From Candidatus Dechloromonas phosphoritropha (GTDB lineage Bacteria; Pseudomonadota; Gammaproteobacteria; Burkholderiales; Rhodocyclaceae): a stretch of DNA of 64,000 nucleotides. Where the stretch lies: assembly GCA_016722705.1 (NCBI GenBank), contig JADKGN010000004.1, positions 1,054,001 to 1,118,000 on the forward strand, read 5' to 3'. The notes under the pieces were generated by a model, which did no database searches, had not been told where the DNA came from, and worked only from the letters and a program-made list of their open reading frames with translations. Positions 1 to 14,147 of this stretch are shown here, piece by piece. How positions within the stretch are numbered: position 1 is the first letter of the stretch; each line of letters opens with the position of its first letter. A program made the position numbers and the translations under genes.

Positions 1-3000
1 CTTCGATATGCTTGTCGTTGATCTTCACACCCTGCAGGCGGTAGACGTCCTGGACCTCGTCAGTGATGTAACGGGCCAGTTCCTCGACACCCTGGAGACG
101 CAGGATGTCGTGGGGATCAGGCAAGCCTTCGACGATTTTCTCGCCCTTGTTCACCACCTGGCCGTCGTGCACCAGCACGTGCTTATCCTTTGAAATCAGG
201 AACTCGTGGGCCTTGCCATCGACATCAGTAATTACCAGACGCTGCTTGCCCTTGGTGTCCTTGCCGAAGCCGATCGTGCCGGTCACCTCGGCCAGCATTG
301 ATGGATCCTTCGGGGTGCGCGCCTCGAACAGTTCGGCAACACGGGGCAGGCCACCGGTAATATCACGGGTCTTTGCAGATTCCTGCGGCATGCGTGCCAA
401 GACATCGCCAACGCCAACCTTTTGTCCGTTGAGGACCGAGATAATGGAACCAACCTGGAAGGCGATGGAAACATGAAGGTCGCTACCGGCGATCCTCACC
501 TCCTGAGCGCTATCGTCAAGGAGCTTGACAACCGGGCGCACCCCCTTAATCGCCGCCCTTCCGCCGCGCTTGTGGTCGATGACCACCAAGGTCGATAGGC
601 CGGTCACATCGTCAAACTGCTTGGCCACGGTGACGCCTTCTTCAACGTTCTCGAAGCGAACTGTGCCAGCGTATTCAGTGACGATCGGGCGGGTGTGGGG
701 ATCCCAGGTTGCCAGCTTCGTTCCCGGCTTGACCGACTTGCCGTCATCGACGGACAACATCGCTCCGTAGGGAACCTTGTGACGCTCGCGCTCGCGGCCA
801 TGATCGTCGGTGACGAGCACTTCACCGGAACGTGAAATCACCACCTTCTCACCCTTGGCGCTGGTAACGTAGCGCATTGTTGCGGTAAACCTCACCGTGC
901 CGGCGGATTTTGCCTCAACCTGCGAGGCCACCGCCGCCCGCGACGCGGCGCCACCCACGTGGAAGGTACGCATGGTGAGCTGGGTACCCGGCTCGCCGAT
1001 CGACTGGGCGGCAATGACGCCGATCGATTCACCGGCGTTGACCATGCTGCCACGACCCAGATCGCGACCGTAGCACTTGGCGCATAGCCCATAGCGCGTT
1101 TCGCAGGTCAGCGGGGTACGAACCCTGACCTCATCGATGCCCAGTTTGTCGATCAGGTCCACCAGATCCTCGTCGAGCATGGTGCCAGCGAAGATCACGG
1201 TTTCCTGGGTTTCTGGATCAACCAGGTCTTCACCGGTCACCCGACCGAGAACGCGCTCACGTAGCGGCTCGATTACCTCGCCTCCTTCGACCAGTGCCTT
1301 GACGGCATAGCCGTTCGCGGTCCCGCAATCGTCTTCCGTGATGACGAGATCCTGGGTCACGTCTACTAGACGGCGCGTCAGGTAGCCTGAATTCGCGGTC
1401 TTTAGTGCCGTATCGGCCAGACCCTTGCGCGCGCCATGGGTCGAAATGAAGTACTGGAGAACGTTCAGGCCTTCGCGGAAGTTCGTCGTGATCGGCGTTT
1501 CAATTATCGAGCCATCCGGCTTCGCCATCAGGCCGCGCATGCCGGCCAACTGACGAATCTGGGCAGCGGAACCGCGGGCTCCCGAGTCGGCCATCATGAA
1601 GATGGAGTTAAACGAGTCCTGCTTGACCTTCTTGCCATGACGATCGATGGTTTCTTCGTGACCGAGTTCCTCCATCATGACCTTGGCTACTTGATCACCG
1701 GTACGGCCCCAGATGTCGACTACTTTATTGTAGCGTTCACCCTGGGTTACCAGACCGTTGGTGTACTGGGTCTCGATCTCCTTGACCTCTGACTCCGCCG
1801 CGGCGATGATCTCGTGCTTCTTGGCCGGAACGCGCATATCGTCGGAGCAGAAGGAGATCCCGGCACGCGTCGCCAGCGCATAGCCGTTCTGCATCAGCTT
1901 GTCGGCAAAGATGACAGTCTCCTTGAGACCGCAACGGCGGAACGACTCATCGATCAGCTTGGAGATTTCCTTTTTCTTCAGGGCGCGATCTATGAGCTTG
2001 AACGGCAGACCCTTGGGCAGAATCTTGGAGAGCAAGGCCCGCCCGGCGGTCGTTTCGACCCGAACCATTTTCTCGTTCCATTCACCGTCGACCGCAGTGG
2101 GCTCATATTGCTTCAAACGAATCGAGATCCGCGAGTGAATGCCGAGTTCATTTGCTGCCATCGCCCGTTCGATTTCACCGATGTCAGCGAAATACATCCC
2201 TTCGCCCTTACCGTTGATCTTCTCGCGGGTGGCGTAGTAGAGCCCGAGCACGATGTCCTGCGACGGCACGATGATGGGCTGTCCGTTGGCTGGCGACAGC
2301 ACGTTGTTCGATGCCAGCATCAGGGTACGGGCTTCCATTTGCGCCTCAAGCGACAGCGGCACGTGGACAGCCATCTGGTCACCGTCGAAGTCGGCATTGA
2401 AAGCGGCACAGACCAGCGGGTGCAACTGGATCGCCTTGCCTTCGATCAGGGTCGGCTCGAACGCCTGGATGCCCAGACGGTGCAGGGTCGGCGCCCGATT
2501 CAGCATGACAGGGTGTTCGCGAATGACATCTTCAAGGATGTCCCAAACGACCGGTTCCTGACCATCGACCATCTTTTTGGCTTGCTTGATAGTTGTGGCG
2601 TAACCTAGCACTTCCAGCTTGTGGAAAATGAAAGGTTTGAACAGTTCGAGCGCCATCAGCTTGGGCAGACCGCACTGGTGCAATTTGAGCTGCGGGCCAA
2701 CCACGATGACCGAGCGGCCAGAATAGTCGACGCGCTTACCCAGCAAGTTCTGACGGAAACGGCCACCCTTGCCCTTGATCATGTCAGCCAGCGATTTCAG
2801 CGGACGTTTGTTGGCGCCAGTCATTGCCTTGCCGCGGCGCCCGTTGTCGAGCAGGGAGTCAACCGACTCCTGAAGCATGCGCTTTTCGTTGCGCACAATG
2901 ATTTCCGGGGCCTTCAACTCGAGCAGACGCTTCAGACGGTTGTTACGGTTGATGACGCGACGATAAAGATCGTTCAAGTCAGAAGTTGCGAACCGGCCGC

Positions 3001-3772
3001 CATCAAGCGGGACCAGCGGACGCAGGTCCGGCGGCAACACCGGCAGAACCTCAAGGATCATCCAGTCCGGTTTGATGCCGGATTTCAGGAAACCTTCAAG
3101 GATTTTCAGGCGCTTAGCCAGCTTCTTGCTTTTGATTTCGGAAGTAGTGACACTGAGTTCGGAGCGTAGCGATTCGACCTCGCTGTTGAGATCGAGTTTG
3201 CGCAGCAGGTCACGAATCCCCTCGGCACCCATGAAAGCCTCGAACTCGTCACCATGCTCTTCCATCATTTCCAGATACTGGTCTTCGGTCAGCAACTGGC
3301 CGCGTTGGAGATTGCTGACCATGCCGGGGTCGGTCACCACATAGGCTTCGAAATAAAGCACACGCTCGATATCGCGGAGCGTCATGTCGAGCACCATACC
3401 AAGGCGTGACGGCAGCGACTTGAGGAACCAGATGTGTGCGGTCGGTGAAGCCAGTTCGATATGGCCCATGCGGTCACGACGAACCTTGGCGAGCGTCACT
3501 TCGACGCCGCACTTTTCACAGATCACGCCGCGGTGCTTGAGGCGCTTATATTTGCCGCACAGGCACTCGTAATCCTTGATCGGACCGAAGATCTTGGCGC
3601 AGAAGAGGCCATCGCGCTCCGGCTTGAAAGTGCGGTAGTTGATGGTTTCGGGCTTCTTGACTTCGCCAAAGGACCAGGAACGGATCTTGTCGGGCGAGGC
3701 CAGACCAATGGTAATCGCGTCGAATTCTTCCTCGGCGGTTACCTGCTTGAACAGATCGAGCAATGCTTTCAT
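1..3772 (-). CDS. rpoC: RNA polymerase beta' subunit (3' end outside window)
   Basis: Beta' subunit of core RNA polymerase. The 1257 N-terminal residues are present; the C-terminus runs off the left edge. The start ATG (3770-3772) gives MKALLDLFKQVTAEEEFDAI. The N-terminal zinc ribbon follows (CLCGKYKRLKHRGVICEKCG, about 3480-3560). The absolutely conserved catalytic magnesium motif NADFDGDQMAVH is encoded near 2363-2400. The gene begins 22 bases after the rpoB stop, so it is co-transcribed with rpoB. No interruption of the frame was seen. Identification is certain; only the truncation by the window limits it. Confidence 0.98.
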   Translation of the reverse strand, partial: MKALLDLFKQVTAEEEFDAITIGLASPDKIRSWSFGEVKKPETINYRTFKPERDGLFCAKIFGPIKDYECLCGKYKRLKHRGVICEKCGVEVTLAKVRRDRMGHIELASPTAHIWFLKSLPSRLGMVLDMTLRDIERVLYFEAYVVTDPGMVSNLQRGQLLTEDQYLEMMEEHGDEFEAFMGAEGIRDLLRKLDLNSEVESLRSELSVTTSEIKSKKLAKRLKILEGFLKSGIKPDWMILEVLPVLPPDLRPLVPLDGGRFATSDLNDLYRRVINRNNRLKRLLELKAPEIIVRNEKRMLQESVDSLLDNGRRGKAMTGANKRPLKSLADMIKGKGGRFRQNLLGKRVDYSGRSVIVVGPQLKLHQCGLPKLMALELFKPFIFHKLEVLGYATTIKQAKKMVDGQEPVVWDILEDVIREHPVMLNRAPTLHRLGIQAFEPTLIEGKAIQLHPLVCAAFNADFDGDQMAVHVPLSLEAQMEARTLMLASNNVLSPANGQPIIVPSQDIVLGLYYATREKINGKGEGMYFADIGEIERAMAANELGIHSRISIRLKQYEPTAVDGEWNEKMVRVETTAGRALLSKILPKGLPFKLIDRALKKKEISKLIDESFRRCGLKETVIFADKLMQNGYALATRAGISFCSDDMRVPAKKHEIIAAAESEVKEIETQYTNGLVTQGERYNKVVDIWGRTGDQVAKVMMEELGHEETIDRHGKKVKQDSFNSIFMMADSGARGSAAQIRQLAGMRGLMAKPDGSIIETPITTNFREGLNVLQYFISTHGARKGLADTALKTANSGYLTRRLVDVTQDLVITEDDCGTANGYAVKALVEGGEVIEPLRERVLGRVTGEDLVDPETQETVIFAGTMLDEDLVDLIDKLGIDEVRVRTPLTCETRYGLCAKCYGRDLGRGSMVNAGESIGVIAAQSIGEPGTQLTMRTFHVGGAASRAAVASQVEAKSAGTVRFTATMRYVTSAKGEKVVISRSGEVLVTDDHGRERERHKVPYGAMLSVDDGKSVKPGTKLATWDPHTRPIVTEYAGTVRFENVEEGVTVAKQFDDVTGLSTLVVIDHKRGGRAAIKGVRPVVKLLDDSAQEVRIAGSDLHVSIAFQVGSIISVLNGQKVGVGDVLARMPQESAKTRDITGGLPRVAELFEARTPKDPSMLAEVTGTIGFGKDTKGKQRLVITDVDGKAHEFLISKDKHVLVHDGQVVNKGEKIVEGLPDPHDILRLQGVEELARYITDEVQDVYRLQGVKINDKHIE

Positions 3773-3794
3773 CGTTTAACTCCTAAGCCCTGAA

Positions 3795-8078
<4,284 letters not shown>

Positions 8079-8125
8079 GGTAACTCCGTGAGGATAAAGT
8101 CAAACATGAAACCTGTGGAAACAGG

Positions 8126-8183
8126 CAAACGCAAACGGCCTCTCCTTCCGGGAAGGGAAGGAAAAAGCAGCGTTTGCATTTGC
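8126..8183 (-). promoter_or_regulatory. Long hairpin in the rplL-rpoB spacer
   Basis: On the minus strand the arm GCAAATGCAAACG (8171-8183) pairs with CGTTTGCGTTTGC (8126-8138): 13 pairs with one G-U. The loop itself can fold through the complementary CCTTCC and GGAAGG runs. In E. coli the same spacer holds an attenuator and an RNase III processing site that set the ratio of L7/L12 to RNA polymerase. The position and the long uninterrupted duplex fit such a processing site. This role is inferred. Confidence 0.6.
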
Positions 8184-8286
8184 CGGCTGGCGTAACTCAA
8201 GTTTGTCTTTTTTGGTTGATTCAACCTGCAATACACGCACAAAAGGGCTGACGGCACCAGCCGCCAGCCTGTCCAACAAGAGTCGA

Positions 8287-8658
8287 CTACTTGATCTCGA
8301 CCTTGGCGCCGGCGTCTCCCAGTTGCTTCAGGAGGGCTTCTGCCTCAGCCTTGGAAATGCTTTCCTTAACCGCCTTCGGCGCGCTGTCCACCAGATCCTT
8401 GGCTTCCTTGAGGCCCAAGCCGGTAACGGCACGTACAACCTTGATGACTTCGACCTTCTTGTCACCGGCCGCATTGAGCATGACGGTAAACTCGGTCTGC
8501 TCCTCAACCACGGGAGCAACTGCGGCGCCAGCGCCGGCGCCAGCGAAGGATGCGGCGGAAACGCCAAATTTCTCTTCGAACGCCTTCACGAGGTCATTCA
8601 GTTCCATAACAGTCATGGAGCCAACGGCTTCCAGGATATCGTCTTTGCTAATTGCCAT
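8287..8658 (-). CDS. rplL: 50S ribosomal protein L7/L12
   Basis: The 123-residue stalk protein that recruits translational GTPases. The N-terminal dimerisation segment (MAISKDDILEAVGSMTVMEL), the Ala/Gly-rich hinge (about residues 37-52) and the C-terminal factor-binding domain with GLKEAKDLVDSAPKAVKE are all present. It follows rplJ by 37 bases and precedes the hairpin-bearing spacer to rpoB. Length and sequence are normal for the family. Confidence 0.98.
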   Translation of the reverse strand: MAISKDDILEAVGSMTVMELNDLVKAFEEKFGVSAASFAGAGAGAAVAPVVEEQTEFTVMLNAAGDKKVEVIKVVRAVTGLGLKEAKDLVDSAPKAVKESISKAEAEALLKQLGDAGAKVEIK

Positions 8659-8695
8659 TTCAGAAAACTCCTAATTCAGTTCTTAAACGCGGGGA

Positions 8696-9193
8696 TCAAG
8701 CAGGGGCTTCTTCGCGCTGCTGAGCCAGTGCGGCCAGGCACACGGCAAAGCCGGACACCGGAGCCTGCATCACACCCAACAGCCTGGCGAGCAACTCGTC
8801 GCGGCTCGGGATGGAGGCGAGCGCCTCCACACCGGCTTTGTCGAGCACCTTGCCTGCGAAGGAACCTGCCTTCAGCACAAGCTTGTCGTTAGTCTTGGCG
8901 AAGTCGTTGAGGACTCTCGCCGCTGCCACCGGGTCGGCCGACACGCTGTAGATCAGCGGTCCGACCATGTGATCGGCCAGACTGGCAAACGGCGTACCAG
9001 CAATGGCGCGACGCACCAGAGTGTTCTTCATCACACGCAGATATACGCCAGACTCGCGCGCCTTCTTGCGCAGCACGGTGAGATGTCCCACCTTGATGCC
9101 GCGATATTCGGCAATCGCGATTGTCTGGGCGTTGGCTACTTGCTCCGCAACCTCGTCCACGACAGCTTTCTTGTCGTTCAGATTGAGACCCAC
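8696..9193 (-). CDS. rplJ: 50S ribosomal protein L10
   Basis: L10, the base of the ribosomal stalk and translational repressor of its own operon, 165 residues (MGLNLNDKKAVVDEVAEQVA). The start codon is GTG (9191-9193), preceded by a strong AAAGGAGGAAG ribosome-binding site about 6 bases upstream. The C-terminal helix that binds L7/L12 dimers (about residues 135-162) is intact. It heads the rplJL part of the operon, after a 227-base leader. In other bacteria the L10-L12 complex binds this leader RNA. Confidence 0.97.
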   Translation of the reverse strand: MGLNLNDKKAVVDEVAEQVANAQTIAIAEYRGIKVGHLTVLRKKARESGVYLRVMKNTLVRRAIAGTPFASLADHMVGPLIYSVSADPVAAARVLNDFAKTNDKLVLKAGSFAGKVLDKAGVEALASIPSRDELLARLLGVMQAPVSGFAVCLAALAQQREEAPA

Positions 9194-9420
9194 AGGCCCT
9201 TCCTCCTTTCAAGTCATAACACGACGGGAGAAATTCCCGCCGCACCCACGGCGACCTGAACCAGAAGCCATGCCAACCGCTTCCGGTCAGCAGAAAATCT
9301 TGTTCTGGGACACCGTCTGCGCAGGTTGCTTTCGCGATTGAGACCCCTGCGGGTCGCCTGCGGTCTTTGACGATCCACCGGTCTCCGTCGAAACGGGGAT
9401 CGGCGGCCCAAAGTTCCTAA
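9194..9420 (-). promoter_or_regulatory. Putative L10 leader of rplJL
   Basis: This 227-base gap between rplA and rplJ has no coding sequence. On the minus strand it contains several complementary blocks, among them GACCGCAGGCGACCCGCAGG (near 9345-9365) and a GGCGGGAATTTCTCCCG hairpin just before the rplJ ribosome-binding site. Many bacteria carry an L10 leader RNA here for autogenous control by L10-L7/L12. The call rests on position and visible base pairing, not on a covariance match. Confidence 0.5.
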
Positions 9421-10116
9421 TTAGTTAGCCAGAGTGGCCTGATCGACGCGAACACCAGGACCCATAGTGGCGGCAACCGCGATCTTGCGCAGGTACTGTC
9501 CCTTGGAGGTGGCCGGTTTGGCCTTGGTCAGCGCATCGATCAGCGCCTTAAGGTTGGATTCGAGACTGTCGACCGGGAATGAGGCACGGCCGATCGTTGC
9601 ATGCACGATGCCACCCTTGTCCGTGCGGTACTGGACCTGGCCAGCCTTGGCGTTGGCAACCGCTGTCGTCACGTCCATCGTCACGGTGCCCACTTTCGGG
9701 TTCGGCATAAGGCCACGCGGTCCGAGTATCTGCCCAAGTTGGCCGACGACCTTCATCGCATCCGGAGTGGCGATGACGATGTCGAAATTGAGGTTACCCG
9801 CCTTGACCTCAGCGGCCAGGTCGTCAAAACCAACAACGTCCGCGCCTGCCGCCCTGGCGGCTTCGGCCTTGTCACCTTGTGCAAAGACCGCGACACGAAC
9901 CGACTTGCCGGTACCAGCCGGCAGCACGACAGAACCGCGAACCGTCTGATCGGATTTGCGTGGATCGACACCGAGGTTGACCGCGACATCGATCGATTCA
10001 TCGAACTTGGCAGTTGCCGATTCCTTGGCCAGCGCCAGCGCTTCCTTTAACGGGTAGAACTTCTGTAGAACGATCTTGCCCTGCAGCGCCTTCTGTTTCT
10101 TGCTTAGTTTGGCCAT
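9421..10116 (-). CDS. rplA: 50S ribosomal protein L1
   Basis: L1, 231 residues, binds 23S rRNA at the E-site stalk and represses translation of the L11-L1 mRNA. It starts MAKLSKKQKALQGK and has the family signature IVIATPDAMKVVGQLGQILG followed by RGLMPNPKVGTVT. It starts 2 bases after the rplK stop, so the two are translationally coupled. Length is normal. Confidence 0.98.
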   Translation of the reverse strand: MAKLSKKQKALQGKIVLQKFYPLKEALALAKESATAKFDESIDVAVNLGVDPRKSDQTVRGSVVLPAGTGKSVRVAVFAQGDKAEAARAAGADVVGFDDLAAEVKAGNLNFDIVIATPDAMKVVGQLGQILGPRGLMPNPKVGTVTMDVTTAVANAKAGQVQYRTDKGGIVHATIGRASFPVDSLESNLKALIDALTKAKPATSKGQYLRKIAVAATMGPGVRVDQATLAN

Positions 10117-10118
10117 GT

Positions 10119-10550
10119 TCAGAATCCCTCCACCGTGATACCCATCGAACGGGCGGTACCGGCAATGGTACGAACCGCTGCATCCATGTCAGCCGCAGTC
10201 AGGTCCGGCATTTTCGTGGTGGCGATCTCTTCAGCCTGAGCGCGGGTGATGCTACCAACCTTGTTGGTATGCGGCTTGGCGGAACCGGACTTGATGCCGA
10301 CCGCCTTCTTGATCAGAATTGTTGCCGGGGGTGTCTTCATCACGAAGGTGAAAGACTTGTCGGCAAAGGCGGTGATCACCACCGGAATCGGCAACCCAGG
10401 CTCCAAACCCTGAGTCTGGGCGTTGAATGTCTTACAGAATTCCATTATGTTCAAACCGCGCTGGCCCAGCGCCGGGCCGATCGGTGGCGACGGATTCGCC
10501 TTACCGGCAGGAACCTGCAGCTTGATGTAGCCAATAATTTTCTTGGCCAT
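10119..10550 (-). CDS. rplK: 50S ribosomal protein L11
   Basis: L11, 143 residues, part of the GTPase-associated centre with L10-L7/L12 and the usual target region of thiostrepton. The N-terminal KLQVPAGKANPSPPIGPALG is diagnostic and the C-terminal RNA-binding domain ends with TARSMGITVEGF. It is followed 2 bases later by rplA. A 115-base spacer separates it from nusG. Confidence 0.98.
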   Translation of the reverse strand: MAKKIIGYIKLQVPAGKANPSPPIGPALGQRGLNIMEFCKTFNAQTQGLEPGLPIPVVITAFADKSFTFVMKTPPATILIKKAVGIKSGSAKPHTNKVGSITRAQAEEIATTKMPDLTAADMDAAVRTIAGTARSMGITVEGF

Positions 10551-10665
10551 GATTGCTCCTTGGATGATGAGTGCTGACGCGCCTTCGGCTTGCGCCTACC
10601 AACGCTCCTCTTGCCGGACTATTGAAGGGCGGTCGGCGAACCCTTTAAACCTTTTTCATTGCCAC

Positions 10666-11199
10666 TCAGGCCTTTTCGACCTGCGAAAACTCCAGTTCGA
10701 CCGGCGTTGCCCGCCCGAAAATCGTTACCGCCACGCGCAGGCGGTCCTTTTCGTAATTGACGTCCTCGACAGCGCCATGAAAGTCGGCAAACGGGCCTTC
10801 CTTGACACGAACCATCTCGCCAACTTCGAACAACACCTTGGGACGGGGCTTGTCCACCCCTTCCTGCACTTGCTGCATGATCTTGTCGATTTCCTTCTGC
10901 GGAATGGGCGTTGGCTTGTTTGCAGTACCACCGAGGAAGCCAGTCACCCTGGGCGTGCTCTTGACCAGATGCCAGGAATCGTCATCCATATCCATTTCAA
11001 CGAGCACGTAGCCAGGAAATAGCTTGCGTTCCGAATTGACTGGCTGCCCGTTCTTCAGTTCACGAACAACCTCGACCGGCACCAGGATCTCACCGAACTT
11101 GTCCTGCATACCAAGACGCTCGATGCGTTCCTGAATCGCCCGCATAACGCTTTTCTCAAAGCCGGAATAGGCATGGACGATATACCAGCGTTTGTTCAT
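10666..11199 (-). CDS. nusG: Transcription termination/antitermination factor NusG
   Basis: NusG, 177 residues, binds RNA polymerase through its NGN domain (residues about 1-115) and Rho or S10 through the C-terminal KOW domain (VKEGPFADFHGAVEDVNYEK). The chosen start is MNKRWYIVHAYSGFEKSVMR at 11197-11199, because GGAGGAAATC stands directly before it; a longer in-frame reading to 11238 lacks such a site. The start overlaps the secE stop by ATGA, so the pair is coupled. Confidence 0.97.
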   Translation of the reverse strand: MNKRWYIVHAYSGFEKSVMRAIQERIERLGMQDKFGEILVPVEVVRELKNGQPVNSERKLFPGYVLVEMDMDDDSWHLVKSTPRVTGFLGGTANKPTPIPQKEIDKIMQQVQEGVDKPRPKVLFEVGEMVRVKEGPFADFHGAVEDVNYEKDRLRVAVTIFGRATPVELEFSQVEKA

Positions 11200-11549
11200 G
11201 ATTTCCTCCAGCCCAGCACGAGGTCGTAAAGAATCCACTCAAGGCTCTTGTCAGTCAGATAGAGGAACAGTGCCATGACCACCACAAACGCGAACACGAC
11301 GCCAGTAGTCTGCATGGTTTCCTTGCGCGTCGGCCAGACAACCTTCTTGGCCTCGATTACGGCTTCGTTTGCAAAAATGAAGAAGCGCTGCCCCGGCCCG
11401 GTTTTCCAGGCAACGGCAGCGGCCAGCGCCACCCCTGCGAGTACCGCAAGGACACGCAAAATCATTGCTTGCTCGGAGAGGAGGTAAAAACCAGCCACGC
11501 CGGCAGCCAGAATAACCAGCGCCAGCGCAAACTTGATCTTGTCAGCCAT
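11196..11549 (-). CDS. secE: Preprotein translocase subunit SecE
   Basis: Inner-membrane SecE, 117 residues. The start MADKIKFALALVILAAGVAG (11547-11549) was chosen over an upstream in-frame start that would run into the tRNA gene. Two hydrophobic helices come first (about 6-23 and 28-45), as in gamma/betaproteobacterial SecE. The conserved cytoplasmic amphipathic helix with VVWPTRKETMQTT and the last membrane helix follow. It overlaps nusG by 4 bases. Confidence 0.95.
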   Translation of the reverse strand: MADKIKFALALVILAAGVAGFYLLSEQAMILRVLAVLAGVALAAAVAWKTGPGQRFFIFANEAVIEAKKVVWPTRKETMQTTGVVFAFVVVMALFLYLTDKSLEWILYDLVLGWRKS

Positions 11550-11573
11550 GAACTTCGCGATCTTTAAAGAGTG

Positions 11574-11649
11574 TGGCAGGGGCAGAGGGTGTCGAACCCC
11601 CAACCTTCGGTTTTGGAGACCGACGCTCTGCCAATTGAGCTATACCCCT
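11574..11649 (-). tRNA. trnW: tRNA-Trp (CCA anticodon)
   Basis: A 76-base cloverleaf beginning AGGGGTATAGCTCAATTGGC. The anticodon loop CTCCAAA gives anticodon CCA, the T arm is GGGGGTTCGACACCCTC, and the 3' CCA is encoded. It sits between tuf and secE, the usual position in proteobacteria. Confidence 0.96.
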
Positions 11650-11665
11650 GCTGCAGAGACATCAA

Positions 11666-11689
11666 AGCGCTTCGGCTTCCCGAAGCGCT
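11666..11689 (-). terminator. Hairpin after tuf
   Basis: A perfect 10-base-pair stem, AGCGCTTCGG with CCGAAGCGCT and a 4-base loop. It is followed on the minus strand by TTGATGT rather than a full T-run. It lies between the tuf stop and tRNA-Trp and may be a weak terminator or an RNA-processing site that leaves partial read-through into tRNA-Trp-secE-nusG. Confidence 0.55.
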
Positions 11690-11712
11690 CCTATTACTTC
11701 GTAGCGCTTCCG

Positions 11713-12903
<1,191 letters not shown>

Positions 12904-12959
12904 TCAAGTTCCCCAATCATCAATCAAATAAGAAAAAATCCAGATCCCAAGCCTATCGG

Positions 12960-13034
<75 letters not shown>

Positions 13035-13064
13035 CTACCTAAACACTCCAACCACGCCGCAATG

Positions 13065-13138
13065 TGGAGCGGGTGAAGGGAATCGAACCCTCGTCTTAAG
13101 CTTGGAAGGCTTCGGCTCTACCATTGAGCTACACCCGC
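13065..13138 (-). tRNA. trnG: tRNA-Gly (TCC anticodon)
   Basis: A 74-base cloverleaf beginning GCGGGTGTAGCTCAATGGTA. The anticodon loop CTTCCAA gives TCC, acceptor GCGGGTG pairs with CACCCGC, then T and an encoded CCA. It lies in the tRNA-Tyr-Gly-Thr-tuf transcript. Confidence 0.96.
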
Positions 13139-13179
13139 TTGACTCTAGCACGCAGCACAGGACGCTACCGCATTCATTC

Positions 13180-13264
<85 letters not shown>

Positions 13265-13327
13265 GGAAGAACGCAAGATTATCCTTTGTCAATCCGGAGG
13301 TGTCAATACTCAAAACACTCCGAACAA

Positions 13328-13353
13328 AAAAAAGCCGGCGCGTACCGGCTTTC
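13328..13353 (-). terminator. Rho-independent terminator of the cytochrome c gene
   Basis: On the minus strand AAAGCCGGTACGCGCCGGCTTTTTTTT follows the cytochrome c stop by about 20 bases. The stem AAAGCCGG/CCGGCTTT is followed by a clean T-run, a textbook intrinsic terminator. Confidence 0.9.
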
Positions 13354-13373
13354 CGGAAACATACGAAAGTGGA

Positions 13374-13688
13374 TTACTTCTGGGACAGAACCCAGGCAGC
13401 CAGCTTGGAAGCCTCTTCCGGCGTGACATTGTTCGGCGGCATCGGGATTTGGCCCCAGACGCCCTTGCCACCGGCCTTGATCTTGACGGCCAGCATCTCC
13501 TGAGCCTTGGGATCACCCTTGTACTTGGCGGCAACATCCTTGTATGCCGGACCGACCAGCTTCTTGTCGATGGCGTGGCAGGCCATGCAGTTCTTGGCTT
13601 TGGCCAGATCGGCACCTTCATCAGCATAGGCCTGGCCGGCCATCACGATACCAGCGGCTGCCATCATTGCGATATATACAGCTTTCAT
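13374..13688 (-). CDS. Class I cytochrome c (c551/c552 type)
   Basis: A small periplasmic electron carrier, 104 residues. The start MKAVYIAMMAAAGIVMAGQA (13686-13688) begins a signal peptide cleaved near AYA-DEG; an upstream in-frame start would add a charged segment before it. The single haem-binding motif CMACH and the distal methionine in IPMPPNNV identify a c551/c552-type fold. It is a monocistronic unit with its own terminator. The redox partner cannot be read from the sequence. Confidence 0.93.
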   Translation of the reverse strand: MKAVYIAMMAAAGIVMAGQAYADEGADLAKAKNCMACHAIDKKLVGPAYKDVAAKYKGDPKAQEMLAVKIKAGGKGVWGQIPMPPNNVTPEEASKLAAWVLSQK

Positions 13689-13871
13689 TTTCTTGCTCCG
13701 TTCGTCAGGTTGGTGGGAATTCACCGTGCGATGATAAAACCGTTTTTCGCCCCTTGCAAACTATCTCGCGCGTTTACTCTTTGCTGCAATACTCAAGGCA
13801 GAGGCATGGCGAAAAATTCAGCCGCTTCTGATTAACGCAGCGCAACACCCGAGGTTGACAGCACCAGACCA

Positions 13872-14147
13872 TCAGGAGCACGAAGAGATGGCCAGCAGGG
13901 GTCCGGCAACGATGTCGGTCAGACAGAGCGTTGCCGCGATCAGCAGATGCCGCGGCACTTGCAGCCTTGCCGGATTGAGGGACTGCGGTACGAGGGCGCC
14001 AATGAAACTGATCGCCTTCGGATTGGTCAGCTTGACCAGCAAGCCCTGAAGGAAAAGCCCCTTGCGGCGTACCGGTATCTGGTCGGCAGCAAGGGACGAA
14101 GGCGGCAAGCACCACTTCTGGAAGCCGAACCAGAGCGTCAGGCTTAC
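13872..14147 (-). pseudogene. Remnant of a LysE/RhtB-family amino-acid exporter
   Basis: One minus-strand frame reads SLTLWFGFQKWCLPPSSL, then PVRRKGLFLQGLLVKLTNPK AISFIGALVPQSLNPARL, the middle part of LysE/RhtB exporters (typical GFLVQLTNPKAI-FFGALLPQF). The N-terminal 100 or so residues are missing and the frame ends early at a stop at 13872, before the last helices. The remnant begins exactly where the ilvD reading ends, so its 5' part was lost or replaced. Not expected to be functional. Confidence 0.75.
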
